64,000 nt of DNA from Georhizobium profundi (GTDB lineage: Bacteria; Pseudomonadota; Alphaproteobacteria; Rhizobiales; Rhizobiaceae), in NCBI RefSeq assembly GCF_003952725.1, contig NZ_CP032509.1, positions 2,442,001 through 2,506,000 on the forward strand, given 5' to 3'. The position numbers were made by a program, and so were the translations under genes. The notes below the pieces were generated by a model, which was not told the DNA's origin, ran no database searches, and saw only the letters and a program-made list of their open reading frames with translations. Positions 53,894 to 62,898 of this stretch are shown in pieces. Numbering within the stretch: position 1 is the first letter of the stretch; every line of letters begins with the position of its first letter.

Positions 53894-54601
53894 GTGACCG
53901 AGGAAGTCATCCGGGTCGAGAAGCTGACCAAGATCTACCGCTCGGGCGAAGTCGACGTGTCGGCACTCAGCGGCGTGGACCTGTCGCTTGAGCGCGGCGA
54001 AATCGCCGTCATGCTGGGACCATCGGGAAGTGGCAAATCCACCTTGCTCAACCTTATCGGCGGTCTGGACAGGGCGACCTCAGGCCGTATCTGGTTCAAT
54101 GGGACTGAACTCACGGAGGCGAGCGATCGGGCGCTGACGCGCTACCGCCGCGAGCACCTCGGCTTTGTCTTCCAGTTCTACAATCTCATCCCGAGCCTGA
54201 GCGCCTTGGAAAATGTCGCGCTCGTCACAGAGATCGCCCCGGAGCCCATGGCGCCGGACGAGGCGTTGGCGATGGTCGGCCTGAAAGACAGGATGCACCA
54301 TTTCCCGGCGCAACTCTCCGGCGGCGAGCAGCAACGCGTCGCGATTGCGCGAGCCATCGCCAAGCGTCCGGAACTCATGCTTTGCGACGAGCCGACCGGG
54401 GCCCTCGATTCCAAGACCGGGATCATCGTTCTCGAGGCGCTGACCCGGATCAATCGCGACATCGGAACGACGATCGCGATTATCACCCACAACGCCGTGA
54501 TCCGTGCGGTCGCCGATCAGGTCTTCACTTTCAAGGACGGGAGGATCGCTGACCATCAGCGCAACGCAAGCCGCCTGGAAGTGTCGCAGGTGAGTTGGTA
54601 G
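53894..54601 (+). CDS. ABC transporter ATP-binding protein (MacB/LolD-like)
   Basis: A 235-residue cytoplasmic ATPase that energises the FtsX-type permease downstream. Walker [10 protein letters not shown] (about 43-51), signature [14 protein letters not shown], Walker [13 protein letters not shown], and the switch histidine (IITHN) are intact. The start is GTG 53894 with GGAG 8 bases upstream. The permease start follows its stop immediately (54601/54602). The MacB/LolD subgroup usually moves lipoproteins, peptides or drugs across the envelope; the cargo here is unknown. Confidence 0.92.
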   Translation: MTEEVIRVEKLTKIYRSGEVDVSALSGVDLSLERGEIAVMLGPSGSGKSTLLNLIGGLDRATSGRIWFNGTELTEASDRALTRYRREHLGFVFQFYNLIPSLSALENVALVTEIAPEPMAPDEALAMVGLKDRMHHFPAQLSGGEQQRVAIARAIAKRPELMLCDEPTGALDSKTGIIVLEALTRINRDIGTTIAIITHNAVIRAVADQVFTFKDGRIADHQRNASRLEVSQVSW

Positions 54602-56955
54602 ATGGCAGTGCTCGACCGCAAGCTCGTCCGCGATCTACGGCGCATGTGGATACAGGTGCTTGCCGTTGCGCTGGTGATGGCGTGCGGGGTCGCGACCATC
54701 GTTCTCTCGATCGGCGCCTATCGCTCGCTGGAGGAAACGCGAAGCGCCTTTTACGATCGCTACCGCTTCGCCACCGTCTTCGCCCATGCCACGAGGGCAC
54801 CGCTCTCGCTGAAGGCCGACTTCGCAGGTCTGGACGGCGTCGCGGCGCTGGACCTGCGGATTTCAAGAACCGCCATTCTCGACATGGAAGGGATGCGAGA
54901 GCCGGCCTCCGCGACCGTTCTCTCGCTGCCGGCGAGCGTCGAAGGGCCGGTCAACCGGCTTTATTTGCGTGCCGGGCGGTGGCCTGAGGCGGAAAGCGAC
55001 GAGGCCGCCGTGCTCGCGAGCTTCGCCGAAGCGCACGCGCTCGTGCCCGGCAGCCACTTCGCTGCGATCCTCAATGGCCGCAAGCGGCGGCTGACCGTGA
55101 CGGCGATCGTCCTGTCGCCGGAATTTGTCTATGCGCTCGGTCCGGGAGACATGGTGCCGGAAGCCCGTCGCTTCGGCGTCATCTACTTGCCGCGGGACGA
55201 TCTCGAAGGGCTCTTCGGCATGCAAGGGGCGTTCAATGATCTCGTTCTGCGCACCCAGCGCAACGCCCAGCTGCCAGAGATCATCGACCGCATCGACGAT
55301 CTGCTGGCGCCTTATGGCGGCACCGGCGGGATCGAGCGAAAGGATCAGACGTCGCACGCGTTCCTTGATAACGAACTGGTGCAACCGCGCCCATGGCGAC
55401 CGTCATTCCGCCGGTGTTCCTCTTCGTATCGGCGTTTCTGGTCAACATGATCCTCGCGCGCCTCATCGCACTGGAGCGCGAGCAGATCGGGTTGATGAAG
55501 GCGGTCGGCTATGGAGCACCGGCCGTGGCCTGGCATTATGCCAAGATGACGCTTGCGATCGGTCTCGCCGGTATCGTCATCGGAGGTGTCGCCGGCACGC
55601 TCATGGGGCGTGGGCTGACCAGGCTCTACGGCGAGTTCTTTTCCTTTCCATTTCTCGTATTTCGCCAAAGCGCCGACTTGTACGTCGTCTCGGCTGCCGT
55701 GAGCGGCGTTGCCGCCCTTGGCGGTGGCGCGCAGGCAATTTGGAGCGTGCTGAGACTGCCGCCTGCGGTGGCGATGCAGCCCCCGGCACCCACGGTCTAT
55801 CGCCGGGTGATCGGCGGGCGCCTAAGCCGGATGATGTCGCAACTCGCCCTGATGGCGCTGCGCCATCTGTTGCGCTGGCCGCTGCGGTCGGGCCTCACCA
55901 CGCTCGGCACGTCGTTCGCCACCGCCTTGCTGGTGACGGCGCTATTCTCGTTCGATTCCGTGGCGAATATGGTCGAAAACGTCTTCTTCCGCACCGAAAG
56001 GCAGGATGCGACGCTGATCTATTCGGGCGAGCGGACAGGCACATCGGCAGGGGAAGTGGCGCGTCTGCCCGGTGTCTTGAGGGTGGAGAGCTTCCGCGCG
56101 GCGCCTGTCACGCTGACCAATGGACACCGCCAGCGCAGGCTGCTCATCGCAACGGTCGCCCCGGATGCCGATCTGGTGCGTGTGCTCGATCGTGATCTTA
56201 ATCCCGTGGTGCCGCCGCCCACGGGACTGACCCTTTCCGAACGCGTCGCCTCCATCCTGCATCTGTCAGTCGGCGACCTCGTCCAAGCCGATTTCCTGGA
56301 GTATCCAGGACGCACGGTCGCGCTCCCCGTGGTCTCGGTGGTACAAAGCTATGTCGGACTGGCCGTGTTCATGGCGCCCGACGCCCTCGACCGTACCATC
56401 GGCATGGGCCCCCGAAGAACCGGCGCGCGCGTCGCGCTTGATCACACGCGGCTCGGTGATTTTTATGCCGCGGTCAAATCGACGCCCGCCATCGGATCGG
56501 TGGCGCTGCAGATCGAGGCGCGCCGCAAGTTCAAGGAAACCATCGAACGCAACATCGCCATCATGACGACGGTCTATGTCAGCCTTGCGGTGATCATCAC
56601 GTTCGGCGTGGTCTACAACTCCGCGCGCATTCATCTGTCGGAACGCGCGCGTGATCTCGCCAGCCTCAAGGTGCTGGGCTTCACCAATGGCGAGGTGTCG
56701 ACCGTGCTTCTGCTCGAGCTCGCCATCATCGTTCTCCTGGCGCAGCCACTCGGCTGGGCGCTGGGATCGGGCTTCGCCTGGAGCGTCGTGCGCGGCTTCG
56801 AAAGCGATCTTTTCCGCATCCCCTTTGTCATCGACCGATCGACCTTCGCCATCGCGAGCCTCGTGGTGCTGCTGATCGCTGCTCTTTCGGCACTGGTGGT
56901 CCGGCTGCGCATCGACAGGCTGGATCTGGTCCGCGTTCTGAAGACGAGGGATTGA
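54602..56955 (+). pseudogene. FtsX-type ABC permease, split by a single-base frameshift
   Basis: The 5' part (54602 to about 55390) encodes an N-terminal transmembrane helix and periplasmic domain, ending at HAFLDNELVQ. The homologous continuation (ATVIPPVFLFVSAFLVNM, to 56955) lies in the -1 frame and starts near 55393. One missing base in the C-rich run CCGCGCCC around 55385-55392 explains it. Joined, the protein has about 784 residues with two FtsX domains, the normal size. No other lesion is seen, and the operon partners are intact, so a recent mutation or a sequence error are equally possible. Confidence 0.85.
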
Positions 56956-56958
56956 GCG

Positions 56959-58152
56959 ATGCGCAAACGCTGGCCGACACGGATCGTCTATGGGCTTGTC
57001 GGGCTCGGTCTTGCCGGTGCCGCATGGTGGGCGCTTCGCGAGCAGCCGGTGCAGGTGGATGTCGCCATCGTCAGGCAGGGCCCAATGGAAGTGCTGGTTC
57101 GCGAGGAGGGCGTCACGCGCGTGCGCGATGTGTATACCGTCTCTGCGCCCATCGCAGGTCACCTTGCCCGCGCGACGCTCCAAGAGGGCGATCGTGTGGA
57201 AGCGGGCAAGACGGTCGTGGCTGCGATCCATCCTCTCGATCCGCCGCTCATCGACCTTCGGTCCGAAGCCGAACTGCGATCGGCCCGCGAGGCAGCGATT
57301 TCCGCCGTTCGAATCGCGGAGGGCGATCTGCGGCGCGCAGAAACGGCGCTGAAGCTCGCCGAAGACGAAGAGGCAAGGGCGCTGAAGCTCTTCCGGCCCG
57401 GTGTCATTTCCGAAAGCGCACTGGAGCGCTTCACCAACGAAGTCGCGCTCGAAAAGGCGGCGGTAGAGGCTGCGCAGGCGATGGTTGCCTTGCGTCGTGC
57501 GGAATTGTCGAGCGCCGAGGCACGCCTCACGCAACCGACAGCCACGCGAGCAGACGAGGGGTGTTGCATGGAGCTGCGCGCACCCGTGTCGGGAACGGTG
57601 CTGGCCATCCATGCCCGAAGCGAGCAGGCAGTCACGCCAGGGGCGCCGATCCTGGATGCCGGCGACACCGCCAATCTCGAAATCGTCGTCGATCTCCTGA
57701 CAGATGACGCGGTGCGTATCAAAGCTGGCACCAGGGCCCGCATCGTCGGTTGGGGAGGGCAGGAACACCTGCCCGCTGCGGTGCGGCGGGTCGATCCGGC
57801 CGCTTTCACCAAGGTGTCCGCGCTAGGCATCGAGGAACAGCGGGTTCATGCGATCCTAGATCTTGAGCGACCGGAGCCCCGTCTCGGACACGGCTTTCGC
57901 GTCGTCGCCGAGATCGTGGCCTGGGAGTGTCCGCGATGCCTTCTGCTCCCCATCAGCGCGCTCTTCCGCGTCGGCGACCACTGGCAGGTCTTCCGCCTCG
58001 CGGACGGCAGGGCGCAAGCAGCCGATGTTACCGTCGGCCGCATGAACGAAGAGGTCGGCGAGGTGATTGGCGGACTTCAGGCAGGTGACGAAATCGTGCT
58101 TCATCCGACCGATGCGCTCTATGACGGACGAATGGTCGAGATGCGCGATTAA
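56959..58152 (+). CDS. HlyD-family periplasmic adaptor protein
   Basis: A 397-residue membrane fusion protein that couples the ABC exporter to the outer membrane or periplasm. It has an N-terminal transmembrane helix (about residues 7-25), a biotinyl-lipoyl half (REEGVTRVRDVYTVSAPIAGHLARATLQEGDRVEAGKTV), a helical hairpin from about 105 to 195, the second lipoyl half (LRAPVSGTVLAI), and a beta-barrel domain. An unusual CPRC pair lies at residues 324-327. The ATG follows the permease stop by three bases. Confidence 0.92.
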   Translation: MRKRWPTRIVYGLVGLGLAGAAWWALREQPVQVDVAIVRQGPMEVLVREEGVTRVRDVYTVSAPIAGHLARATLQEGDRVEAGKTVVAAIHPLDPPLIDLRSEAELRSAREAAISAVRIAEGDLRRAETALKLAEDEEARALKLFRPGVISESALERFTNEVALEKAAVEAAQAMVALRRAELSSAEARLTQPTATRADEGCCMELRAPVSGTVLAIHARSEQAVTPGAPILDAGDTANLEIVVDLLTDDAVRIKAGTRARIVGWGGQEHLPAAVRRVDPAAFTKVSALGIEEQRVHAILDLERPEPRLGHGFRVVAEIVAWECPRCLLLPISALFRVGDHWQVFRLADGRAQAADVTVGRMNEEVGEVIGGLQAGDEIVLHPTDALYDGRMVEMRD

Positions 58153-58172
58153 GCGTTCCTTCTCGGCGGCCG

Positions 58173-58186
58173 TTGATTGAGATCAA
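58173..58186. promoter_or_regulatory. Perfect FixK/FNR box upstream of the flavodoxin-fold gene
   Basis: TTGAT-TGAG-ATCAA matches the FNR/FixK consensus TTGAT-N4-ATCAA at all ten positions. Its centre is 56 bases before the ATG at 58236; with a site centred near -41, the leader would be about 15 bases. Confidence 0.8.
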
Positions 58187-58235
58187 GGCAGAACGGTTCG
58201 ACTGACGACAAGGTGGTCACGTTTAAGGGACGCCT

Positions 58236-58829
58236 ATGCCGCGCAAAGTCCTCATCATCGTCGGTCACCCCGACCCCAATCCCCAGCGGTTCTGTCGCGC
58301 GCTGGCTCAGTACTACGCTGAGGGTGCGCGAAGCTGCGGACATCTTGTCCGGGTAATCGATATCGCAGCGTTGGATTTTCCGCTGCTGCGCTCCGCGGCA
58401 GAGTTTGAAGCCTCTTCTCCGCCGCCGACCCTGGTGGACGCCGCTCGGGCAATCCAGGACGCCGACCACCTCGTCTTCATCTTTCCCCTCTGGCTCGGTA
58501 CCATGCCAGCGCTGCTGAAGGGCTTCCTCGAACAGGTGATGCGGCCAGGATTGGCCTTCGCCTATCCTGAGAAAGGCAAGCCGGGCTTCGCAAAGACCTT
58601 GCTCGACGGCCGCAGTGCCCGGGTGGTGGTGACGATGGGGATGCCAGCGCTCTTCTACCGCTTTTGGTATCTCGGCCACGGCATTGCCGGCTTCAGGCGC
58701 AACGTGCTCAGCTTCGTCGGGATCAAGCCCGTACGGGAGTCGTTGTTCGGCATGGTAGACGGCGTGAGTGTCCAGAAGCGCAAATCCTGGTTGGTCGCAA
58801 TGAGGAAGATGGGCGAAACGGCCAGCTGA
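58236..58829 (+). CDS. NAD(P)H dehydrogenase (quinone)-like flavodoxin-fold protein
   Basis: A 197-residue FMN/FAD-binding oxidoreductase of the NQO1/KefF/MdaB group. The N-terminus KVLIIVGHPDPNPQRFCRAL is the phosphate-binding loop, and FPLWLGTMPALLKGFLEQVM is the family core motif. It probably reduces quinones or other acceptors with NAD(P)H. AAGGGA precedes the ATG. A perfect FixK/FNR box in front suggests induction by low oxygen. Confidence 0.88.
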   Translation: MPRKVLIIVGHPDPNPQRFCRALAQYYAEGARSCGHLVRVIDIAALDFPLLRSAAEFEASSPPPTLVDAARAIQDADHLVFIFPLWLGTMPALLKGFLEQVMRPGLAFAYPEKGKPGFAKTLLDGRSARVVVTMGMPALFYRFWYLGHGIAGFRRNVLSFVGIKPVRESLFGMVDGVSVQKRKSWLVAMRKMGETAS

Positions 58830-59247
58830 AGGAAAACCGCTTGTGGTCGAATTGCTTCACTATTCCAGTCTTCGATCTGGAACGTTTCCGGACGGTTGGC
58901 CCAAATCTCCAACGATTTCCTGAGCTTAATGAGCTTAACAATCGAGACCGGAACGCTGCCGAACCTGAGAGTGCACTATCTCAAACCTGACCTGTGGCCT
59001 GTCGCTCCGATCTCCACCCGTGCCCGCGGATGGTTTGAAGGGCTGCCCGATCTTACGAAGCGGTGCCAGCGGCGGTCGAAACAGATGTTCGCGGGGGGCA
59101 ACAAATTGACTCTTGCGGCGCGGAGCCAGGGCCTGCGGATGTAATATGTCTGGCCGCTTGCGGTGTCCGGCTTTAGCGCCGGGCTGCCGGCGACACGAAG
59201 GTCGTACGCGGTATGTTGGCCGGTCGCCCGACGGGCTGACCGATGCG
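58830..59247. other. Intergenic region without a supported gene
   Basis: About 420 bases between the oxidoreductase and the BON gene, which is on the opposite strand. Short frames are present on both strands, but none has a ribosome site with a family-like protein. It may hold further decayed sequence. Confidence 0.4.
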
Positions 59248-59523
59248 TCAGGCCAGGGTGATGCGGTCCTCAACGGCCGTCACGCCCGGCGCCGACCATG
59301 CGGCGCGTTCAGCGGCCTGCCGGTCGGTCCACACTTTCACATGGCCCTCCAGCGTCACTCTTCCGTCGTGAACGTCGACCCGGATCGTTTGGGCCTCCAG
59401 TTCGGCATCGCGCTTGAAGACATCCTCGATGCGCTTCTTGATGTCGGTCGCCTCCGCCCGTGGCTTTCCCGCGACCGCGGCGCGGTCGGCCTGCGGTCGA
59501 GCGCCGTCGAAGCGATTCTTCAA
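59248..59523 (-). CDS. BON-domain protein (single domain)
   Basis: A 91-residue protein whose last ~65 residues are a complete BON domain: ATDIKKRIEDVFKRDAELEAQTIRVDVHDGRVTLEGHV, then AERAAWSAPGVTAVEDRITL. BON proteins bind membranes or phospholipids and are often made under osmotic or envelope stress. Related proteins usually have two or three such domains, so this may be a truncated copy. The only start is TTG 59523, but an AGG and a FixK/FNR-type dyad at the expected distance upstream support expression. Confidence 0.7.
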   Translation of the reverse strand: MKNRFDGARPQADRAAVAGKPRAEATDIKKRIEDVFKRDAELEAQTIRVDVHDGRVTLEGHVKVWTDRQAAERAAWSAPGVTAVEDRITLA

Positions 59524-59572
59524 AGCAGCCTAAAAAACCGGCGCTCATGCGCCGTCTGCGACGTACCGGCCA

Positions 59573-59586
59573 TTGACGCGCGTCAA
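59573..59586. promoter_or_regulatory. FixK/FNR-type dyad between the divergent BON and bactofilin-like genes
   Basis: TTGAC-GCGC-GTCAA is a perfect inverted repeat of the FixK type. Its centre is about 57 bases from the BON start codon and 68 from the GTG at 59648 on the other side, so one site could serve both genes. Confidence 0.7.
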
Positions 59587-59647
59587 GGCGGTCGAAACTG
59601 GCTGTGAGATGCTTCTCGAAGTTGCAGGCGCAAAGTCGGAGCGTGTC

Positions 59648-60829
59648 GTGAAACAACTTCCATGGATAAGCGCGAGCGGGGCGCTGCTTTGCCTGGGTCT
59701 GCTTGTGGCTGGGGCCGCGCACGCCCAGGAGGGTCCCATCGATGTCGGAGGTGACAGGTTCATTTCGATGTCGTCGGTGGACACAAGCGCCGGCAGCACG
59801 CGCGACATGTTCGCTGCCGGATTTTCGACGCGGGTGAGCGCCCGCGTGGAAGGCGACCTCCATGCGATCGGCTTTGATGTGGAACTGGATGGCCCGGTGG
59901 GCGCCGACCTCTATGCGGCCGGATTTTCGGTCGAGATCGACGCCCCGGTCGGCTCCGACCTGACCGCTTCGGCGGGTGATCTGGAATTGAGATCGGGCGC
60001 TGAAGTCGAGGGAAACGCCCGCATAACGGCTGGCTCGGCGCGGTTGGACGGCCCGATCGCGGGGAGTTTGATGGCAACCGCCGGATCGCTGCAACTGAAC
60101 GGCACGATCGCCGGCGATGCGCACCTGGCCGCAGGAGCCATAGCCTTTGGCAAGGAGGCACGGATCGGCGGCACATTGACCTATTCCGCGCCCAAGCCGA
60201 TCGACATCCCGTCGAGCGTGGTACCCTCCGAGCGGGTGCGCTATGAAAAACTTTTGCCAGGCATGATGGACGAGATGCGGAGCCGTCTCCACGAGCCTTT
60301 TCGCGAGATCTGGCCATCGATCCTCAGCGTTCTCGCCTTTTTCGTGCTGACGATCGCGTTCTTGGTTCTCGTCGCGGCGATTGCCCATGCATTCGCGCCG
60401 CGCACCACCGACACACTCCGTGCTCAGACGGTACGCCACCCGTTTCGTTCGATCCTTCTCGGGGGCCTCGGCCTTTCTATGCTGATCGGCCTCATCCCGG
60501 TCAGCGCAATGACGCTGGTCGGTATTCCCTTGATCCCGATCGTGGTCCTGTCGATCCTGGTGGTGTGGGTGGTCGGCTATCTGCTGGGCGTCCACGCGCT
60601 GACCTGGAGCATCGCTCACGCCTTCTCGTCGGCGCCGACTCGGCCACTGGGCCAGCTTTTCCGGCTGACGATCGGCCTGATCTGTTTGGCGCTCCTCAAT
60701 TTCATCCCATTTCTCGGATGGCTCGCCAATCTGACCGTCATCTTCCTTGGGCTCGGCGCCCTCATGCAATATGGCGCGGAGCGGGTAAGCCGCGCGCCAA
60801 GCGAGACTGCGCCAGGTGAGCCAACCTGA
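59648..60829 (+). CDS. Secreted bactofilin-like domain fused to a membrane domain
   Basis: A 393-residue protein. GTG 59648 with GGAG at 59638-59641 gives a clean signal peptide (VKQLPWISASGALLCLGLLVAGAAHA); an earlier in-frame ATG at 59609 would lie upstream of the transcription start predicted from the FixK/FNR site. Residues about 45-170 repeat short strands such as RVEGDLHAIGFDVELDGPVGADLYAAG, the beta-helix pattern of polymer-forming bactofilins. After a charged link, about four transmembrane helices fill residues 220-370. Function is unknown; an envelope stress role is inferred from the neighbours. Confidence 0.75.
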   Translation: MKQLPWISASGALLCLGLLVAGAAHAQEGPIDVGGDRFISMSSVDTSAGSTRDMFAAGFSTRVSARVEGDLHAIGFDVELDGPVGADLYAAGFSVEIDAPVGSDLTASAGDLELRSGAEVEGNARITAGSARLDGPIAGSLMATAGSLQLNGTIAGDAHLAAGAIAFGKEARIGGTLTYSAPKPIDIPSSVVPSERVRYEKLLPGMMDEMRSRLHEPFREIWPSILSVLAFFVLTIAFLVLVAAIAHAFAPRTTDTLRAQTVRHPFRSILLGGLGLSMLIGLIPVSAMTLVGIPLIPIVVLSILVVWVVGYLLGVHALTWSIAHAFSSAPTRPLGQLFRLTIGLICLALLNFIPFLGWLANLTVIFLGLGALMQYGAERVSRAPSETAPGEPT

Positions 60830-60881
60830 CGGCCACCGATGTCATTGGGCATCGGAAAAAGTGCAGCGCAAGCGACGAGCT

Positions 60882-60895
60882 TTGACGGCGATCAA
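60882..60895. promoter_or_regulatory. FixK/FNR-type box upstream of hsp20
   Basis: TTGAC-GGCG-ATCAA, 9 of 10 consensus positions. A GACAAT at 60917-60922 is a fitting -10. Its centre is 88 bases before the hsp20 ATG. Confidence 0.65.
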
Positions 60896-60975
60896 TGCCG
60901 CTTTCCGTGCGTTCGCAGACAATCTCACCATCAGCGGCGGATATCCGCCGCGTCACGATATTGGAGACGAGTATC

Positions 60976-61509
60976 ATGGCTGAAGCCGCTACAAAAATGC
61001 CTGTCAAAACCGAAAAGACTTCGGTTCCCTCCAATGAAAACGACTGGATGCCCTTCGACAGCCTGCGCCGCGAGATCGACCGGCTGTTCGAGGACTTCAG
61101 GCCGTTCGGATGGCCGTTGCCGACGCGCCGCTCCTCCTTCGCCATGGACATTCCAAGGGCGACGGATGGCTGGTCGATGAACCCGGCCTTCGATTTCGTC
61201 GAGAAGAATGCGGTATACGAGATCACGGCGGAATTGCCGGGCATCGATGAAAAGAACATCGAGATCAAGCTCAGCAACCACCTGCTCACCATACGAGGTG
61301 AGAAATCGGAATCGAAGGAAGAGAAGGACAAAGATTATTTCCTGTCCGAAAGGCGCTTCGGGTCGTTTCAACGCTCCTTCCGTGTTCCGGAGGGCGTCGA
61401 TACCGACAGGATCGATGCGAATTTCTCCAAGGGCTTGCTGACACTTCATCTTCCCAAATCAGCCGAGGCACGAAACGCGGAGAAGAAGATTGAAGTCAGG
61501 GCCTCCTGA
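60976..61509 (+). CDS. hsp20: Small heat shock protein Hsp20
   Basis: A 177-residue alpha-crystallin-type chaperone that holds unfolding proteins. ATG 60976 follows GGAGACGAG. The N-terminal arm has WMPFDSLRREIDRLFEDF; the alpha-crystallin domain runs from about 70 to 165 (VYEITAELPGIDEKNIEIKLSNHLLTIRGEK; FQRSFRVPEGVD; GLLTLHLPK). The C-terminal IEVRAS tail is short. No ROSE or other thermosensor is seen in the leader; a FixK/FNR box suggests oxygen control instead. The end overlaps the pseudogene on the other strand. Confidence 0.93.
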   Translation: MAEAATKMPVKTEKTSVPSNENDWMPFDSLRREIDRLFEDFRPFGWPLPTRRSSFAMDIPRATDGWSMNPAFDFVEKNAVYEITAELPGIDEKNIEIKLSNHLLTIRGEKSESKEEKDKDYFLSERRFGSFQRSFRVPEGVDTDRIDANFSKGLLTLHLPKSAEARNAEKKIEVRAS

Positions 61510-61735
61510 TCGACAATCGATTGTTGGCTTTGCGGAGGAGTTCAGCGGAACGATCGCGCGTGACCTTCATCGTTCCGGGCTCGTCCGGGTGCACCTCAAT
61601 CCTGAAGCCGATCTTTCGGCACATGGCGAGCATTTGGTCATTGTCGGAAAGGAGGCCCTCGATCCGCCCCGTCTTCTCGGCGCGTGCATGGTCGATGAGA
61701 TGGTGTCCTGTGGCGGGGGGATAGCGGACCGTGTC
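61496..61735 (-). pseudogene. GNAT acetyltransferase, C-terminal remnant
   Basis: About 70 residues in one minus-strand frame match the last third of a GNAT domain: HHLIDHARAEKTGRIEGLLSDNDQMLAMCRKIGFRIEV, then PDEPGTMKVTRD. Such C-terminal GNAT units also end protein-acetylating acyl-CoA synthetase-like enzymes. The acetyl-CoA-binding motif upstream is missing, and the next sequence is a different gene remnant in another frame. Confidence 0.7.
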
Positions 61736-62330
61736 TCTTGGCGAATGAACCAGAGCCCCGGCAGCGTCGGAAGCCAAAGCGTGAAGCCTCGTGGAATGAG
61801 CGTTGCGGCAATTGCCGGCTCGAGATCGCTTCCCATGGAATGCAGCAGGCCTACGCAGGCGCCCTCGAAGAAGCCAAGCCCGAGAGGGACTGGTGAAAAT
61901 GTCGCAGCGACGCTCGCGAGGCCGAAGCTAAGAATGCCGCTTCGAGGGCGAATGAGAGGCCAACGGCTCTTCCCGCGGCGAAAAGCGTCAGGACGTGGCA
62001 GCCAAATATCGCAGTCTGAAACAGAAAAGTCTCCGTCAGAAGCCGGACGTCTAGAAGCAGGCGACGATCCGCTTGGCTGATAATGGATTCGATCCGTGAC
62101 CAAGGGCTGGCGCTGTCGGCTTCTGACCGCCATCCACCGCGGGCCAGCAGGATCGCTGCGGCAAGGGAAAGCACTGTAAGCGCGGTGACGAACAGAAGCA
62201 TGAGGGACCGCCGAGATTGTTCCAAGTGACGGTCCAGCACCAGCAGGAAACTGAATGAGGCGACGGTTGCATAGGTTGCGTAGCAGGAGATTCCTTCGAC
62301 CACCATGCAGCTGCTGACAAGTGATGGCGG
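61735..62330 (-). pseudogene. UPF0104 (LPG synthase TM / flippase-like) membrane protein, frameshifted
   Basis: Two minus-strand frames together resemble the C-terminal half of a UPF0104 membrane protein. One frame reads VVEGISCYATYATVASFSFLL through TETFLFQTAIFGCHVLTLF and SFALEAAFLA (about 62320-61928). The next frame continues with ASVAATFSPVPLGLGFFEGAC and RGFTLWLPTLPGLWF (about 61925-61740). The frame break is near 61925. The N-terminal half is missing, cut off by the junction with the FtsH remnant near 62335. Confidence 0.75.
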
Positions 62331-62344
62331 AACCCTTCGCCGCT

Positions 62345-62807
62345 TCAGGCCATGCGCCACGAGGACGGTACCGGAGACTTGGCCTTCGATTTCCCGATGT
62401 TCACCAATCCGCCCAATCCCTGGGCTTGAGCCATGCTGCGCGAAATCAGAAGCCAGATGCCGAAGAAGATCAGCGTCGGTGCCACCCAGGACGCGAGAGT
62501 GGTCAACCAGTTGCTGTCGGAGCCGCCGGGCGACGTCGACACCGAGGCTTTCAAAGATCTCGGCTGCCGCCGGATCGACGCGTTGCGCCACAAAGCAATC
62601 GCGGCCGTTTATCGGGCTCCTGAACTGACCCTCGATCAGCGTTTCGGTGATGGTGACATTGACAATCTTGCCTTCTTTGGCGTCCTGAACAGCTTGCGAG
62701 TATGTGAGTTGCGCCACATCGCGCGAACCCAGCCAAGCCTGGAAGAGGAGGAGCAGCGCGAACGCGACGATGAAATATCCGAGGTTGAACGTCCACTTCC
62801 GATCCAT
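62345..62807 (-). pseudogene. ftsH: FtsH protease, N-terminal remnant, frameshifted
   Basis: From the ATG at 62807 the first frame reads MDRKWTFNLGYFIVAFALLL (first transmembrane helix) through YSQAVQDAKEGKIVNVTITETLIEGQF and VDPAAAEIFESLGVDVARR. The reading then moves to another frame near 62530: NWLTTLASWVAPTLIFFGIW (second helix) to LGGLVNIGKSKAK. Sequence for the AAA+ and protease domains is absent; the gene ends at GKSKAK, just before the ATPase domain would begin. It is a relic of an additional FtsH, not the housekeeping copy. Confidence 0.82.
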
Positions 62808-62884
62808 ATCGAGACCCGCCGCTTGCCCCGCGGCGAGGCTGGCCGCGACGTTCGCCATCAAGCAGAGGCGGGAGCGAACATGCA

Positions 62885-62898
62885 TTGACCCTCGTCGA
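62885..62898. promoter_or_regulatory. Degenerate FixK/FNR-type box upstream of the ftsH remnant
   Basis: TTGAC-CCTC-GTCGA matches the TTGAC-N4-GTCAA dyad at 9 of 10 positions and lies about 85 bases before the ftsH' ATG on the minus strand, comparable with the hsp20 site. It suggests that the decayed unit once belonged to the same regulon. Confidence 0.4.

Noticed and set aside
59309..60769. Long minus-strand frame opposite the bactofilin-like gene
   Set aside because: It is the antisense of a clear secreted membrane protein with signal peptide and ribosome site, and its composition (His, Arg, Gln rich) is that of a reverse-complement frame.
61851..62885. A single 344-residue minus-strand protein
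   Set aside because: It starts as FtsH, passes through an out-of-frame stretch of FtsH, then becomes a UPF0104 fragment; this is an accidental frame over fused pseudogenes.
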